This document shows, piece by piece, positions 35,238 through 47,300 of a DNA stretch of 64,000 nucleotides. Numbering within the stretch: position 1 is the first letter of the stretch; every line of letters begins with the position of its first letter. The DNA lies in assembly GCA_004026145.2 (NCBI GenBank), contig CP034979.1:14417404-14481403 (forward strand). The letters run 5' to 3'. Position numbers and translations under genes: made by a program. The stretch comes from Takifugu bimaculatus (taxonomy: Eukaryota; Chordata; Actinopteri; Tetraodontiformes; Tetraodontidae). The notes beneath the pieces were generated by a model. It did not search any database, was not told the origin of the DNA, and worked only from the letters and a program-made list of their open reading frames with translations.

Positions 35238-37697
35238 CTACAATCGTATAGTGGTACCAAAGCCCCACACACTGAATGCAGGGTACAGAGGCTCTGTAAA
35301 CGTAGTCTGGACTCTGTGCAGCAGCTTTATCCCATTAGAGACGCTGTAAAACGCAAGTGTTCCTGCTGCGTGATCCAGGTAGACCCCGATACGAGACGAC
35401 ACTGGACCTGCGATATCTGTGCTCTTATTGTTGTGCACAAACGAGTATTTGGAATCCGAGCAGTAAAGGCTCCAGGACTTGTCGTTCCACCCCAGACTGC
35501 ATTCGTTCCCGTTTCCCTTTCGGCGAATTCCCCTGTAGGTGACAGCAATGTCTATCTCTGTGCCATTCCAGTCCACCTCCCAGTAACAAGGATTCCCAGT
35601 AATGCTCTCCCTGCCCAACACCTGGAACAGAAGGAACAAGGCTGAGGAGCAAGGTCTGCTGTCCTGGCGTGTTGAACTTCCCTTGTGAGGGCAAATGTTT
35701 TTCCACCTTCTGTGAATTCCTACCTGCTGCCAGTGGTCGAATCGGTCCGGGTGAGCGGGGTAATTCTTGGGCTCAGTCTTCATCGTAGCTGTTCGGTTCC
35801 CCTCAGAGAGATGGAGGTTGGGGTGAGTGCTGTTGACATCGAGAATCAACTGGCGAGAGTCTAAAAGAAAGCAAAAATAATTATTATTCAGTTACTGCTT
35901 TGCTGTGTACTTGCTTCCATTCCTCTACTGAGACGCTTGATGAATATGGTTCCCCTAAATAATGAATTAAAGATGAATAAATGATTTGATTGCAATTTAC
36001 GCGCAGCCGACGTGGCAAAAGAAGCTCGAGCTGCTGTGTTTGTCTGGGTGATACTGAACTCTGTTGTCTTTCTTCATCAAACCTGTTCTGCAAGCAGTGA
36101 AGCTTTCGTCAGACTCTCAGTTGTTTCGGTACACTTGAAACCCTTTAAATACTGTACACATACGGGGCAAACCTATGAGATTATCATAATCCGAGGCTGT
36201 TGGGGATAGATTTTAGTCTGGTTGAGTCAGATATGAGCCACCTGTCAACAATCTCGCAAAAACTCACATTTCATGAAATCTTCTCTCGTTTTTGGCTCTT
36301 CTTTAATCTTCGGTGCTTCCTTTATCTTCCACTCATCCCGCAAAATGGATTCCCTCCTCGTCTTCCCCTCGTTTTCCTGCGTGATGTAGACTTCCTTCAC
36401 TATGATCAGATGCAACAGCATGTCAGAAAAGCCAGAATCAAACCCTTTGCAGAGAGCCGCTCGGCTCGTGGAAACACAAACAAAGGTGCGATCGCTTGCC
36501 TGCTCCCGAGACTTTGCTCATTTCCGTCTTGCTGGTTTCCTCCACTTGTATCTTCAGAGATGCGATGGCTCGTTTGGTGGCGTCAAAAGAGTAATACGGC
36601 GCCACGCTGATGTTGTTGAGGTCTTCGTACCCCGAGGGACCTGACAGAGACTGCCAGCCCTGATGGATGATCAGAACATGGGGGGTTAGAGGGGACACAC
36701 AGCTAACCCTAACCCTAACCCATCAGAGGTATCGCTTGTAACCTGGAGGAAGTGGATGTGGTCGTCCGTGTGTGAGAGCTTCTCTAGGTCGTTATGTTTC
36801 TTCCTCAGCAGGGTAATCTCTTCCTCCATGCGGTCCAGCAGGATCTCCCCCCGTGTCACCGTGGTCCTTCTCATGGGAACGGATCATCTCCTTCACCTCG
36901 TTGTACTTCCTCTCGATGGAAAGCAGAAGTTCAGTAAAGATCCGCTCGTTTTCCTCCAGGGCCGTCTGAGCCGAGTGCTGGGAAGGTGAAATGTGCAGGT
37001 CAGAATCTACAGCCACTGATGGTGGTTCTGGATCCAATCGGGCCCGCCTCTACTCACTTTCACTGATTCCACGGCCTGGCGGAGATCCTGCCATTTTTTA
37101 ACCCTCTGATCGATTCTCTGCTGTGATTTGTTCAGCGTGGTGCCGAGTTGTTTCTGTGGAGCGATGGACGAGAGAGATCACCAGCAGCATCAGCTGGTCA
37201 CACTGATGCTCAACCACTCACTGGTGTCGTGTCAACGATACCACTTATTGGGTATCTTTACTAAAGAACAGGCTAGCAGACATTCTAACAGCACCCACCT
37301 GTTTCTCGGTCCGCTCGGTCCCAGCAGGGACGATGTCGTGGCCTTTGTGCTCATCCATCATACACAGAACGCACACCGACGTCTGGTCGGTGCGACAAAA
37401 GGCCTCCAGCAGCTTGTCGTGTTGGGCGCAGAGCTTCTCTCGCATCTGGCCTGTAGCTTTGACCAGCTTGTGCTTCATCAAGGCAGGATACTCGTAGTGC
37501 GACTGAAGATGGGTCTCACAGTAAGATGCCAGGCACACCAGGCAGGACTTCTCGGCCTTCTGCCGCCGCGTGGTGCAGAAATCACAGAAAACATCTCCTT
37601 GTTTGGCCTGGACCCTGGGCTGGCCCCGACTGGTGGAGCGACGAGGCTGCTCCAGGCTGCTGTACCTGTCTAAGTCCAGGGCGCCGTGGTGAGACAT
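35238..37697 (-). CDS. TRIM16-like B-box/coiled-coil/PRY-SPRY protein, one-base frame break
   Basis: Seven minus-strand exons: 37697-37299, 37153-37058, 36977-36743, 36659-36500, 36399-36268, 35860-35724 and 35621-35238. There is no RING. Two B-boxes fall at about residues 38-63 (CDFC, CLVC, CETH) and 90-120 (CAQHD, CVLC, HKGH). A coiled coil follows over the 96-nt and third exons, then PRY-SPRY (LILDVNSTHPNLHLSEGNR, CYWEVDW, IGVYLDHAAGTLAFYSVS, LYPAF). Exon 3 is 235 nt, where this TRIM class has 234. The frame shifts by one between SIERKYNEVKEMIRSHEK and EILLDRMEEEITLLRKK. Exon 4 uses a GC donor. With one base removed, the product would be 513 residues. It is either a consensus error or a recent pseudogene. 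Domain order fits fish TRIM16-like proteins, which act in ubiquitin or stress responses. Confidence 0.82.
36700..36721. repeat. Short interstitial telomere-like repeat
   Basis: Three consecutive CTAACC-type units (CTAACCCTAACCCTAACC) in the TRIM intron between exons 3 and 4, equivalent to TTAGGG on the other strand. Confidence 0.9.
36847..36852 (-). other. Probable one-base insertion site in TRIM exon 3
   Basis: A C6 run (G6 on the coding strand) lies where the coiled-coil frame changes. Removing one G restores an uninterrupted helix-like sequence through the end of the exon and the expected 234-nt length. A second possible site is GGACC at 36864-36868. Confidence 0.6.
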
Positions 37698-40600
37698 TCT
37701 TTCTTTTTCTATCGATCAATATCCAGCAGATACGATGGCCAAATGCAAATCCGAAATAAAATCTAAAAGAGTGGAAAAATAAGAGCTGGATGACAGACCC
37801 AGAGAGAAAATAAGCTCCGGCAACAGCTTCACTGAAAGAAGGTTGACTGAGGCAGCGTGAGAGAATGTTAGTTATGTGGTCAACTCTCAGTGCAGAACCG
37901 GTCTTCCTGGTTGGGCGTTTAATTAACAAAGAGGGGGTGTTACTTCAAACACCATACCTGAAACAGAAGAAAGAATTGAGAGCAAACCAATAAGCCAAAA
38001 AAAACTGCACAGTGTTTCCATATTAAATGTAGTATTTTTAGATTTCAATAAATGTATACCTTGGAAAAATTACATTAAAAAAACACATTCTTAATAAAAG
38101 CTGCTGATTTTTTTAATTATATCACTACAAGATTAGTAGTATCTGTGTGCGTAAATTGTGACAAGGCTATTTTATGACTAACTTGGCTAATTTATATTAA
38201 TTGAATTGGCCAGACATGAAATAGCCTATCACTTTAAATTTTTTAAGGGGGGGGGGGGATCAGCGTTTTGCCATTGTTGACATGTTGTTTAATGTATGAG
38301 GCATGCAACAGTTGAAGATAAAGGCAACCAAAACCCAAACCGAGTCCATCAAAAATGGGCAAAAGTCGATGTCCACGTTTCCTCGCCGCTCTGTGGCGGG
38401 AAATCACACGCCTTATTCCCGCCTCTCGTGTGTGGCGGCGCCCCGCTGCAGTACCTCCCCCGCGTCGGCGGGCGGCGGTAGTGAGCCACGCGCCTCGTTG
38501 CCGCGCCGGAGATTGTTTTCGCTAAAGTGCGCTGGTCGTCCGACGTTGGCGCCAGATGAGCGGCGGCGCCAGCTCCACGCACACCGAGAGGAGAGGACAC
38601 CCAGCGGGCTGACGAACCCCCAACACAGCCTACAAAGCCGCTCTGCAGCGAGCCCGAAGCTCGGAACCGTCCTGTTTCTCCGCCATCTCCCATTTTAGTA
38701 AAGGAGTGTAACGGTGGGTGTGCGCGCGCATGCTTAAATTCACCTATTTTAAACCGATGACCCTCATCCTGCTTTAACGCTATTTCACGCTCGAATTCAC
38801 CGACCAAAGTAACTTGATGCGGGCTGAATGACTGCAAAAAATGACCCGCTGGCCGGAACTTGTGTGGGGCTTTATGGTCGGTGTCCGTCCGTGGTGCTGA
38901 AGAACTTTGTGGTGGGGAAAATACAGGCCCAGATACGCACTGATTTCATGGGTTTTCTGTCAGAAAGCGAGACGTGCAGGCGGCGACGTTGGAAACAAGT
39001 TAAATTCTCTCCACATAAACTTGGAAAGTGTCAAACCAGGCTGGAGCGTCGAAGCGGTGTTTGGCCGGGATTTGCATGCGAACTCACGGAACATGGGCGG
39101 CCGGGTGCCTTTAGTGGAGCTTCCGCTCGGATCTTTTACCTTCTCCAGAGTTGTGCAAAAGTGTAGAGAAGCTTTGAGCTCTGCTGGGCTTAGCTTAGCT
39201 CCACCGTTAGCCTGGCATCATGGCTATGTAGCCAACACGCTAATGGTCTCGGTTGGGTAGCAGCTAACGCGGAGCGAGGCCGCCATGGAGGTCTGGTGTG
39301 CGGGCTCGGCTCTTGCCGCAGTACCCGAGGGTTGTGCAGCCTCTGGTCCCGTTTCATCTGACGGCGCCAAAAGCGTCCGCGCCGCCGTGTTATTTCACGG
39401 TTCTGCGCACTGAAGGCTCGGCTGGGCTGCGTCTGAAACTTGTGTTTTGCACGGTTCTTATGGCGACCCTTCCCGGGCTTTTGGTGGAGCTTTAGTCGCA
39501 GTCTCGCAGTTAGCCATCTTTGTTCCAGTTAGCCAACTCCAAACGGGCATTATGGTGTGGCTCTTAGCCTGCTAACCCCCTCGCATTAGCTGGCAACGTC
39601 GTCCTCGGGTTGATCTACGAGTTCGGCCGTTACATGCGGGCTGTTTACTGCACGATAAACGCATTTTCATTGTGTTTTTGGCGACCACCCTCACACTAGG
39701 CGAGGAGTGGCTCTAAATTCAATACATGTTGTAAGGGCGGAAGCTAGCTTGGCTATCGCGCACTAGCGGCAGCCATCTTATGCGAGCATGTAATCGTGGT
39801 TAGCTGGAACTGCTTGTGTGGCACAACAAGATGGCCTGTTAATACCACGGCAGTCGAAATTCCACGTCGCGAACTGGTTTAAAGTGAGCATCCGATCGCT
39901 CGGTTCGGTCCCAGTTTAAACGTAGGTATTGTATGTAAGTATCGCCGATTCCGCGGTGCTTGCGCTATGACGCTAGTTAGCTGGCTAGATCGCGAACACA
40001 TTAGCAGCTAACACAATGCAGTTTTGTCGTTAACCAGTCCCCGTCGATCATAGCCAGCTAACTAGCGGCTATAATGGCTATTTGTAGCTGTTATTGTGGG
40101 CTAGCGACGACATAATATTGTGGAATACCATAACATTGGCACCCAAGTGTCTCTCTGTGTGATATATTTATCTACGATAGTGGCACCACGTATTACTCGG
40201 GCAGGCGGAACAAAAGGCCCCGGAGCATTGGCTTAATAATTAATTTAGAATTTGAAGCTTGATCACGATGTGTTGGTCCACTTTGATTTTATCTAATGCG
40301 TTAGCAGGTAATGCGATGCTCGTCTCGTGGCTAACTTTGCTAGCAAAACACGATTTAGCAGGCTAGCTCTGGCTTTATTTGTAGCATATGTCTGATATGT
40401 GCGCTTTGGGGCACCACTGATGTTTTATATCTCCTAGAAAGTAAATATGTGACATGAGTCCGGAGCAGGGTGGTATTGAGCTACTTTATCACCACCAATA
40501 CTGATACCGTGCCTGTATTCAAGGTTTCCACTTCAGTGTTTATGGAGGGACGCTGAAACTTTTGAGGCCAACAAGATTCAAACTTAGCTGTTGGGAAGAC

Positions 40601-40802
40601 TTGTGGATTGTTTCCAGACAGATTTGGCCTTAACAGTTTCTCTGACATCTAAAGGTTGCGGTGAGTATCTCATTATTTGGAGCTGTTGTCAGTGATAATG
40701 GTCAGCGTGTCCTCTCGGTCCTGGATAATTTCCCACGTTGCTTTGCAGCATTAATCGTTTTGACACCCCGGACGTGACGATTAACGCGTTTTCCTTTCGC
40801 AG
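37698..40802. other. Promoter and 5' region shared by TRIM and zinc-finger genes
   Basis: The two genes are head to head across 3.1 kb. A CpG-rich block at about 38380-38700 and a GCTAGC/TTAGC-rich stretch to 40400 look like promoter and 5' UTR DNA of the zinc-finger gene. A likely non-coding exon ends at 40660 (TTGCG|GTGAGT), and its partner acceptor is CGCAG at 40798-40802. For the TRIM gene, a possible 5' UTR donor (CAG|GTATGG) sits near 37958. No convincing coding exon was found. Confidence 0.5.
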
Positions 40803-40924
40803 GTCTGATCACCGGCAAGAACAGCGGCGCGCTGCCACACAAAGCCCGCTTTGTCGCCCCCGATTCCCCCCTTGTGTCTTCATCCGGCAGGAAAACGGAG
40901 GTCGTGGGGCTGGAGTGTGTTCTC

Positions 40925-42576
40925 ATGGCCGAGTCAGAGACTGAATGTGACACACCTGGCCTTGACACGCTTGGGTCGGAGTGTGTCATAGCCCACAGCC
41001 ACGTCGACCTTCACTATGGGGCGGAAACGGAGATCATGACGGAGGAGAAGCGCGGGATTGGAGCTGGAAATCCACGGCACCGACTTAAAGATCCAGGGAC
41101 TCGGCGGCGACCTCGGGACGGTGACCTGCGTGGACGCCATCGTGGCGGAGAGCGACCACGACTACATCAAGGTGGAGCACGGCGACATGCAATGCTTCAC
41201 CGGGGCGGAGATCAAGACGGCGTCGGGCGAGACGCTGCTCGGGGAGGTGCTGCTCAAGACGGAGAGCGAACACGTGGTGAAGGTGGAGTCCGACCACGGG
41301 GGCGAGCTGACGGTGGAGTCGGAGAACGGCGTGATCATCCACGAGGCCCACGGGCCTGCAGTGCAACGAGTGCGGCGAGATCTTCGGCAGCATATCGGAC
41401 CTCCACCAGCACTTCGAGATCCACAAGGACCTGAACCCGTACATCTGCGTCCACTGCGGCGAGAGCTTCGCCGTGGAGGCCAGCCTGAAGCAGCACATGA
41501 AGATCCACATGAAGGAGAAGCCCTACGTCCCCGGGGTGGAGATCATGGGCAAGGACGTGATCGACGCCTTCAGCCTCAAGTCGCACCAGATGATCCACCT
41601 GCCGGACAAACCCCACCGGTGCTCCGAGTGCGGCAAAAGCTTCGCCGCCGCCATCACCCTGCGGGAGCACATGAAGATGCACTCGGAGGACAAACCCTAC
41701 AAGTGCACCCAGTGCCGGAAGAGCTTCGTCCGCCGGCGGCACCTGAAGAAGCACCAGGAGGTCCACGCGCGCGAGAAGCCGTACACCTGCGGCCAGTGCG
41801 GCAAGGGCTTCGCCACCACCTCCAACCTGAAGCAGCACCAGAAGTCCCACGCCGCCGTGGTGCTGGGCGACAAGCCCCACCTGTGCGCGCAGTGCGGCAA
41901 GTGCTTCGCGGCGGCCGCCACGCTCCGCGAGCACCAGCGCATCCACACCAGCGACAAGCCGTACAAGTGCAACATGTGCAGGAAGAGCTTCGTGCGCAAG
42001 CGCCACCTGAAGAAGCACCAGCAGGTGCACGCCGGGGGGAAGCCCTACACCTGCCGGCACTGCAACAAGGGCTTCAACCACTCCTCCTCGCTGTCCCGCC
42101 ACCACAAGACCCACCTGCAGAACGCCGTCTACCCCCAGCCCCAGCAGGGCAAGAGCCTGTCCTACAGCAGCCCCCCCAAGCAGAGGGTGCACCAGCAGGG
42201 GGACAAGCCCTACATGTGCCACCACTGCGACAAGGGCTTCAACCACTCCTCCTCGCTGTCGCGCCACCAAAGAGTCCACTCGGAGGCCGAGGGCAAGAGC
42301 TACCCCTGCGCCCACTGCGGCAAGAGGTTCAACCACTCCTCGTCCCTGGCCCGGCACCAGCGGGTCCACCTGGAGAGCAAGCAGCAGCCGCAGTCGCCGC
42401 CGCCGCCGTCGCAGCAGTACGCCGCCCTGCCGGCGCCCAAAGGCTTCGCCAACAACGCCTTCCCCAAGCAGCGCCTGCTGTCGGTGGAGAAGCCGTACCG
42501 GTGCTCCCAGTGCGGCAAAGGCTTCAACCATTCGTCGTCCCTGTCCCGGCACCACCGGATCCACATAGATCAGTGA
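40925..42576 (+). CDS. C2H2 zinc-finger protein with 11 canonical fingers, two one-base frame breaks
   Basis: The exon starts at 40803, and the ATG at 40925 opens MAESETECDTPGLDTLGSEC. The coding sense then moves forward one frame at about 41054-41060 (MTEEKRG to LELEIHGTDLKIQGLGGD). It moves again at about 41352-41358 (GVIIHEAHG to LQCNECGEIFGS) and stays open to the stop at 42574. The product has an acidic N-terminus without KRAB or BTB, two fingers, a degenerate finger lacking its cysteines (VIDAFSLKSHQMIH), then nine canonical fingers with linkers such as DKPYKC. The last four fingers share FNHSSSLSRH or FNHSSSLARH. It is presumably a nuclear DNA-binding regulator; the gene was not recognised. 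Codons are strongly GC-ending. Both breaks are single extra bases, so a sequence error or pseudogenisation must be distinguished. Confidence 0.8.
41054..41060 (+). other. Frame break 1 in zinc-finger exon
   Basis: GGGATTGG: deleting one base joins MTEEKRG to LELEIHGTD in a single frame. The downstream frame is acidic and regular, unlike the alternative RGIGAGNPRHRL. Confidence 0.7.
41352..41358 (+). other. Frame break 2 in zinc-finger exon
   Basis: CACGGGCCTGCAG: deleting one base joins NGVIIHEAHG directly to LQCNECGEIF, the first zinc finger. Without it the frame runs into an Arg/Pro-rich shadow frame of the zinc fingers. Confidence 0.75.
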
Positions 42577-43860
42577 GCCCACCTCCCCCTCCCCCCCGCC
42601 AGGCCTCGCAGCCCGACCCGACTCTCCCCCCACGTTCAGCGAGGTTCCAACCTTCTGACCCCGCCCAGCTCAGCACGCCGCGGAGAATAACTGGCCGCCT
42701 GTGACCTTTGCGACCTTTGCTTCAGAGCCGGACCCGGGGCCCCTGGACCCGGGTCGCCACCGCCGCCGCCACCCAGACACTTTTAAAGGAGAAAAAAAAA
42801 AAAAGATCTGCGTGATTGTGACCTTAAGAAAATCCGCTCCACCTTCTCTGCGGCAGGTTTTGATAAAGGAATTGAGTTTGTGTGTCTGTGGGCACGTGCG
42901 CCCCAGCCCCCCCCTCCCCCCGACCCGCCCATGTGACGCCAACATCAAGAATCCGTGTAAATACTTGATTTTCTTTTATATATATGTATAGCTGACTAGT
43001 GTCCTCTTTCAAAGGTTGCTTTTTCTGCCGGTTGGCGGCGTTTTTGGAGTTCCGGCGCCGCCCGGAGGTTGTTTTTCTGTGTGTCCGCGTTGGACGTTGT
43101 GACTGAGAGCAATACCGACACCCCCGGTTCTATTATGACCCGTAATTAGAAATAAAAAGCTCCTGGTAGCAGATCACATGACCGGCGTCTTATTTCCAGC
43201 ACAGGTGTCTTCTGGACCTCCGCAGCCGCATCGGAACCATTTAAATATCTGTATAGAACATTAATATCGCTCGTGTTGATCTGGGGGCCCGTTTGGCTGC
43301 AGGACCGGACCAGAATCCCACTTTTCCAAAAAAAAGTTTTTTTGATTCCGGCGGATTGTGTTCTATTTCCTGTCCTGTGTAAAATATCTTATACAAAGCT
43401 GATGTATTTTTTTAGATACAGCTCGGGCTTATATGAAAGGGAATGAAAGCTATAACAGTTTTTACAGGAGTGAGCGCGGTGAGCAATATTTCCTTTTTCT
43501 TTTGGATAAAAGTTGTGCTTCGGACCGGTAGCATAGGTTTCTTCCTTGTGTTAGATAGGTGCCTTATTGCATGCTCTGTAGAGAAAAAAAAAGTATGCCA
43601 AGCTGTACCTGGAAAAAAAAATAGGGCTTTTTGTTCTTATCCATATTAACTTACCCTACATTTTTAATTTGATGTCACTTTCTTTTATTTTTCCCTCTTT
43701 TTTTGGCTTTATGTATATTACATTGTGTTTACACTGTTACGACCATAATGTTTATTCCTTCATTTTTGTCAACGGCCTCGCAGTAGAAAGTGTAACTGAT
43801 CCATATGAACTTCTCTGTACCACCTTCCCAGTTTGAGTGGCACACTATGGAAAAAATAAA
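42577..43860 (+). other. Zinc-finger gene 3' UTR with poly(A) signals
   Basis: AATAAA occurs at 43151-43156 and again at 43855-43860, giving UTRs of about 0.6 or 1.3 kb. C-rich at its start, AT-rich later. No coding signal. Confidence 0.65.
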
Positions 43861-44126
43861 GGTTGTTGACTCTCGTGGTGGTTCTGGATCTCGCCGTTCT
43901 TGTGGGGACATTGTGGTTGTGTCGCTTCCCCGGTGTCTCCACAAGGTGTCGCCATTTTACAGGTTATGAGCGGAGGTCAAAGATGTTTTCTGGTGTGAGG
44001 AGGGCTTTGCTGTGTGGAAATGTGAGGGACTGCATTCTCTGCTGGGACGCAGCCTGGTGTCGTGCACAGAAAAGATCATGTGCCAGTGATGATGTTTTTA
44101 GGCACCTTGACTGAAAATACATAACT

Positions 44127-44344
44127 TTTATTAGTGGTAAATGTTACATGGGGTTAAAGAAATGCGAGATGTTATGACAGGGAATGCTAGTACATGAAAT
44201 GTGCAACGTGCACATTTTTAGTCTATAAAAACATTTTCTCAGCATAGAACAGGGTGGTGAATGCAAAAATCATTTTAAAATTATATACATGTGTACACGT
44301 TTCCCTCTTGTAGCAGCGGGCATCACCAGAGGAGCCCTCGGCTG
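44127..44344 (-). other. stox1: stox1 3' UTR with poly(A) signal
   Basis: Minus-strand AATAAA at 44132-44127, about 215 nt after the stox1 stop. It faces the zinc-finger gene's signal at 43855 across about 270 bp. Confidence 0.6.
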
Positions 44345-47300
44345 CTATACGTTCATGACGGGCGTTAGCTGGAGCAGCGAGCTCTGTGGTCGCATGGTGC
44401 TGCTCTTGGAATGGAGTTTCTCCAGGTTTTGTAGAAAGCCCCTCCTCTTCAGCCCCTCCAGGATGACCGTGTTGCTGGACGTCAGGCTGATGCGCGTCCT
44501 GTGGAGACATGAGGGTCACGTATGGTTAATATGCGTCTATAAACACGCCTGCCGGACCAATGCGATGGTATTTCTACCCCCCACAGGGGTCCACAGCCAG
44601 TTCAATGTCAAACGGTGTCTTTTCTTCCTTTGATTATAATGCGAGGACTTAAGTGTTGCACTGCAATTATACCCAATTATCAAAATGGCTCCCTTCTGTG
44701 CAAACATTCGCTGCTATAAATGGTCACAAGGCGTTTGCTCAGCTTTATTTCACTTAAAAAGAAAAGGGGAAGCGGGAGCGAGGTCAACCGCAGACGTTCC
44801 GGCATGATGTTTCTCTTGCCTTTTATCTTAAGGATGAAGGGAGCTGGTGGACGCTCACAGAGCTAAAGAATCAAGCACTGATCTAAGGAAAGTCAGATTT
44901 CTATTCAGGAGATTAGGAGCATTCTTTAGCTAGGAAGAGTCCAAGAATCGAGGCTTTTAAGGAGACACCCGGGGCAACACTATCTTCTGACAGCTACAAA
45001 GAGAATCACCCACCGAGGAGAATCGATACCGCTGTCTCCAGTTAGGCTCCGGTTCTCCGTTTCTCCAGCCTCTGATCTAATGGCTCCAGTAGGTTTACCC
45101 GGAGGCGCTCCGTGACTCCGAGGAGCACATGTTCCATGGAATCCGTCGCCTTGCTCCATCTTCATTTCAGCCTCCCACTGAACAGACTCGCTGTCCCCCT
45201 CGTCGGCGGACTTGCGGACGGTGTCGGCGTCCGAGTCCATCTCGCTGGTGTGACAGTAGTCAAAGATGCTGCTGTCTGCAACGTCAGACGGGTCGGCGCC
45301 ATTCAAATCGAGGTTGGCCTCGGCTTGTCTTTCCCCCTGGACCGACGAGCTCGACCTGAGGTTGGAGTCACTCCGAGACCCCGGGGACCTGGTCTTTTGG
45401 GCTTGGGGACCAAGTTTCCAGCTACTGTCGCCACTTCTGGGGGGACTGAAGGAAGCTTTGGTCTGCACTGCAGGACAACTCAGGTCTTTGAACGCAGCAT
45501 CCCTGAATTTCGGAACAGAGGTAACACGTGCTTTGGGAAAGTTCTGGTTGTAACACCTTACAAGGGGTTCGTTGTTTTTGGAAGACGTCCGTTGACCTGG
45601 ACACCTTGATACACCTGCAGGGGCCAGTTTTGTCACGTCAATTAGGTCCTCTTCATTCAGACACAGGGAGCTGCAGGCATCCTCATCTTCCTGCTCATCT
45701 CCCCTCTGATAGAGCCGGCAGTCGTCCTCGAGTAAGCCCTCGGTGTCCATCGAGGTTAGACTGTCCGGTTGTTCCTTGGGGTTTAGGGGGTTCAGTTTGG
45801 CACCAATGGTGACGGGTCTAAGCTCTTCCTGTTCCTGCATGACGTTTTCACAAACGTACCGCTGTGAGCAAAGCTGGTCAGGGATCTGAACCTTGTCCCG
45901 TAGTGGACTGGGGAGTCTGACAGAGTGTTCCCACTGTAAGGGTTTGGGACAGGGTGCTGTGGGGTCATATGGGAGGCTCATTGTGGGCTCAGCAATAGTT
46001 GGACGGTGGTTGTACTCTGCTCCCAGGACACTTCCATTTTTGCCTTGTCCCTCCTGGTCCTTTCCCTCTCTCTGCTGTCGGATCTTATCAGCGATCCGCA
46101 GTGTGCTGTTCTGCGGGTAAGCTGAGCTGTAGTCAGGAGGAAGCTCTCTGGGGGGTTTCATATCTGCTTGGAGATCATCAACCGCAAGGTCTCTTTTCGG
46201 CGCATTGTTGGACCCGTCTTCAGATGTGGGAGACTTCGTTGCATGCTCTCCGTCTCCCGCGATGGCCTTGGCCTGATGTGGGTCCCAGGATTTGGAGCGG
46301 TAACCAGTTCGCTGCTTCTTTCCTATTCCCGAGACGCCGGCCTCCTTTACTTCTAGCCTTCTGTGCTCTCTGGTGATCATTCGGGGAATATTGATTTCAG
46401 GTTCCTTCACTGGGTGAGTCTGGAAAGGGTTTTCAATGCGTTTCTTATAAAGAGATTTTTCCTCCATAGCTCCACATTCTTCCACTCGATCCGGTTCATC
46501 AATGGGGATTTCCACTCTGAGCCGCCCTGGGATTAAATCTTCCTTCGCTAGATAATCATCCGGACATATGGGAGCCTTATTTTTAACCTCCTTTTCCTTT
46601 TGCTTGACTCGGGAGGAATGGGCCCTCCTCCTGCTGCGAGACGTCTTGTGAGCAACTCGTTTCCCTGCCTTGGACGAGTGATGATGCCTGGATCTCGAGT
46701 ATGTCAAAATCTCTGTGGACATTCCCTTGTCCACCCCCTTTTCTGAATGATCCAGACCCTTGTCCAACACTCTGTCCATCCCTCTGTCCCTCCGCTCCTC
46801 CAGCTTCTTCATTAGGACGGTGTGCCGCGTCAGGTTGTCCACCGTCAGTTCGGGGTTGATGCGTTTGATGATGGCGTGCTCCAGGTCGCGGGGTAAATTG
46901 TTCAGGTCTTCCTCGTCCCTCACCGGCCACTCCTCCGGAGGAAACTGGGCTGAAAAGGAAGCATATTCCTTCCTTGGCTTCTCTTTTTTAGCTCCATTCC
47001 TCCAGAAAAGACTCAGACCGAATTTTCTGCCCGATTTGTTGTCTTTTTCCTTGCGGGCAGTCGCGTTGGTTGTGGCCGTCGTCTTGCTGACCTCGCTCGC
47101 CTGGTAATCTGCCGCTGTAGACGTGGACTGGTGCTGTACGCTGGGCTTGTGGTCGACCGGCCGGGGCCACTTTATGCTCCTTCCCGTGCATTCGCTTACA
47201 GAAACAGACACAGAATTCTGCTCTGGCACCGGCGAGGGAGGAAGGGCAGCCGGTAGAACAGCGGGGGTGATATTACTGGATGTTTGTTGGGAGTTGAAGC

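Noticed and set aside
41335..42633. 432-codon antisense open frame and the shadow-frame continuation of the 548-codon plus frame over the zinc fingers.
   Set aside because: They are low-complexity shadows of GC-rich, repetitive zinc-finger codons; the finger frame carries all conserved Cys/His residues.
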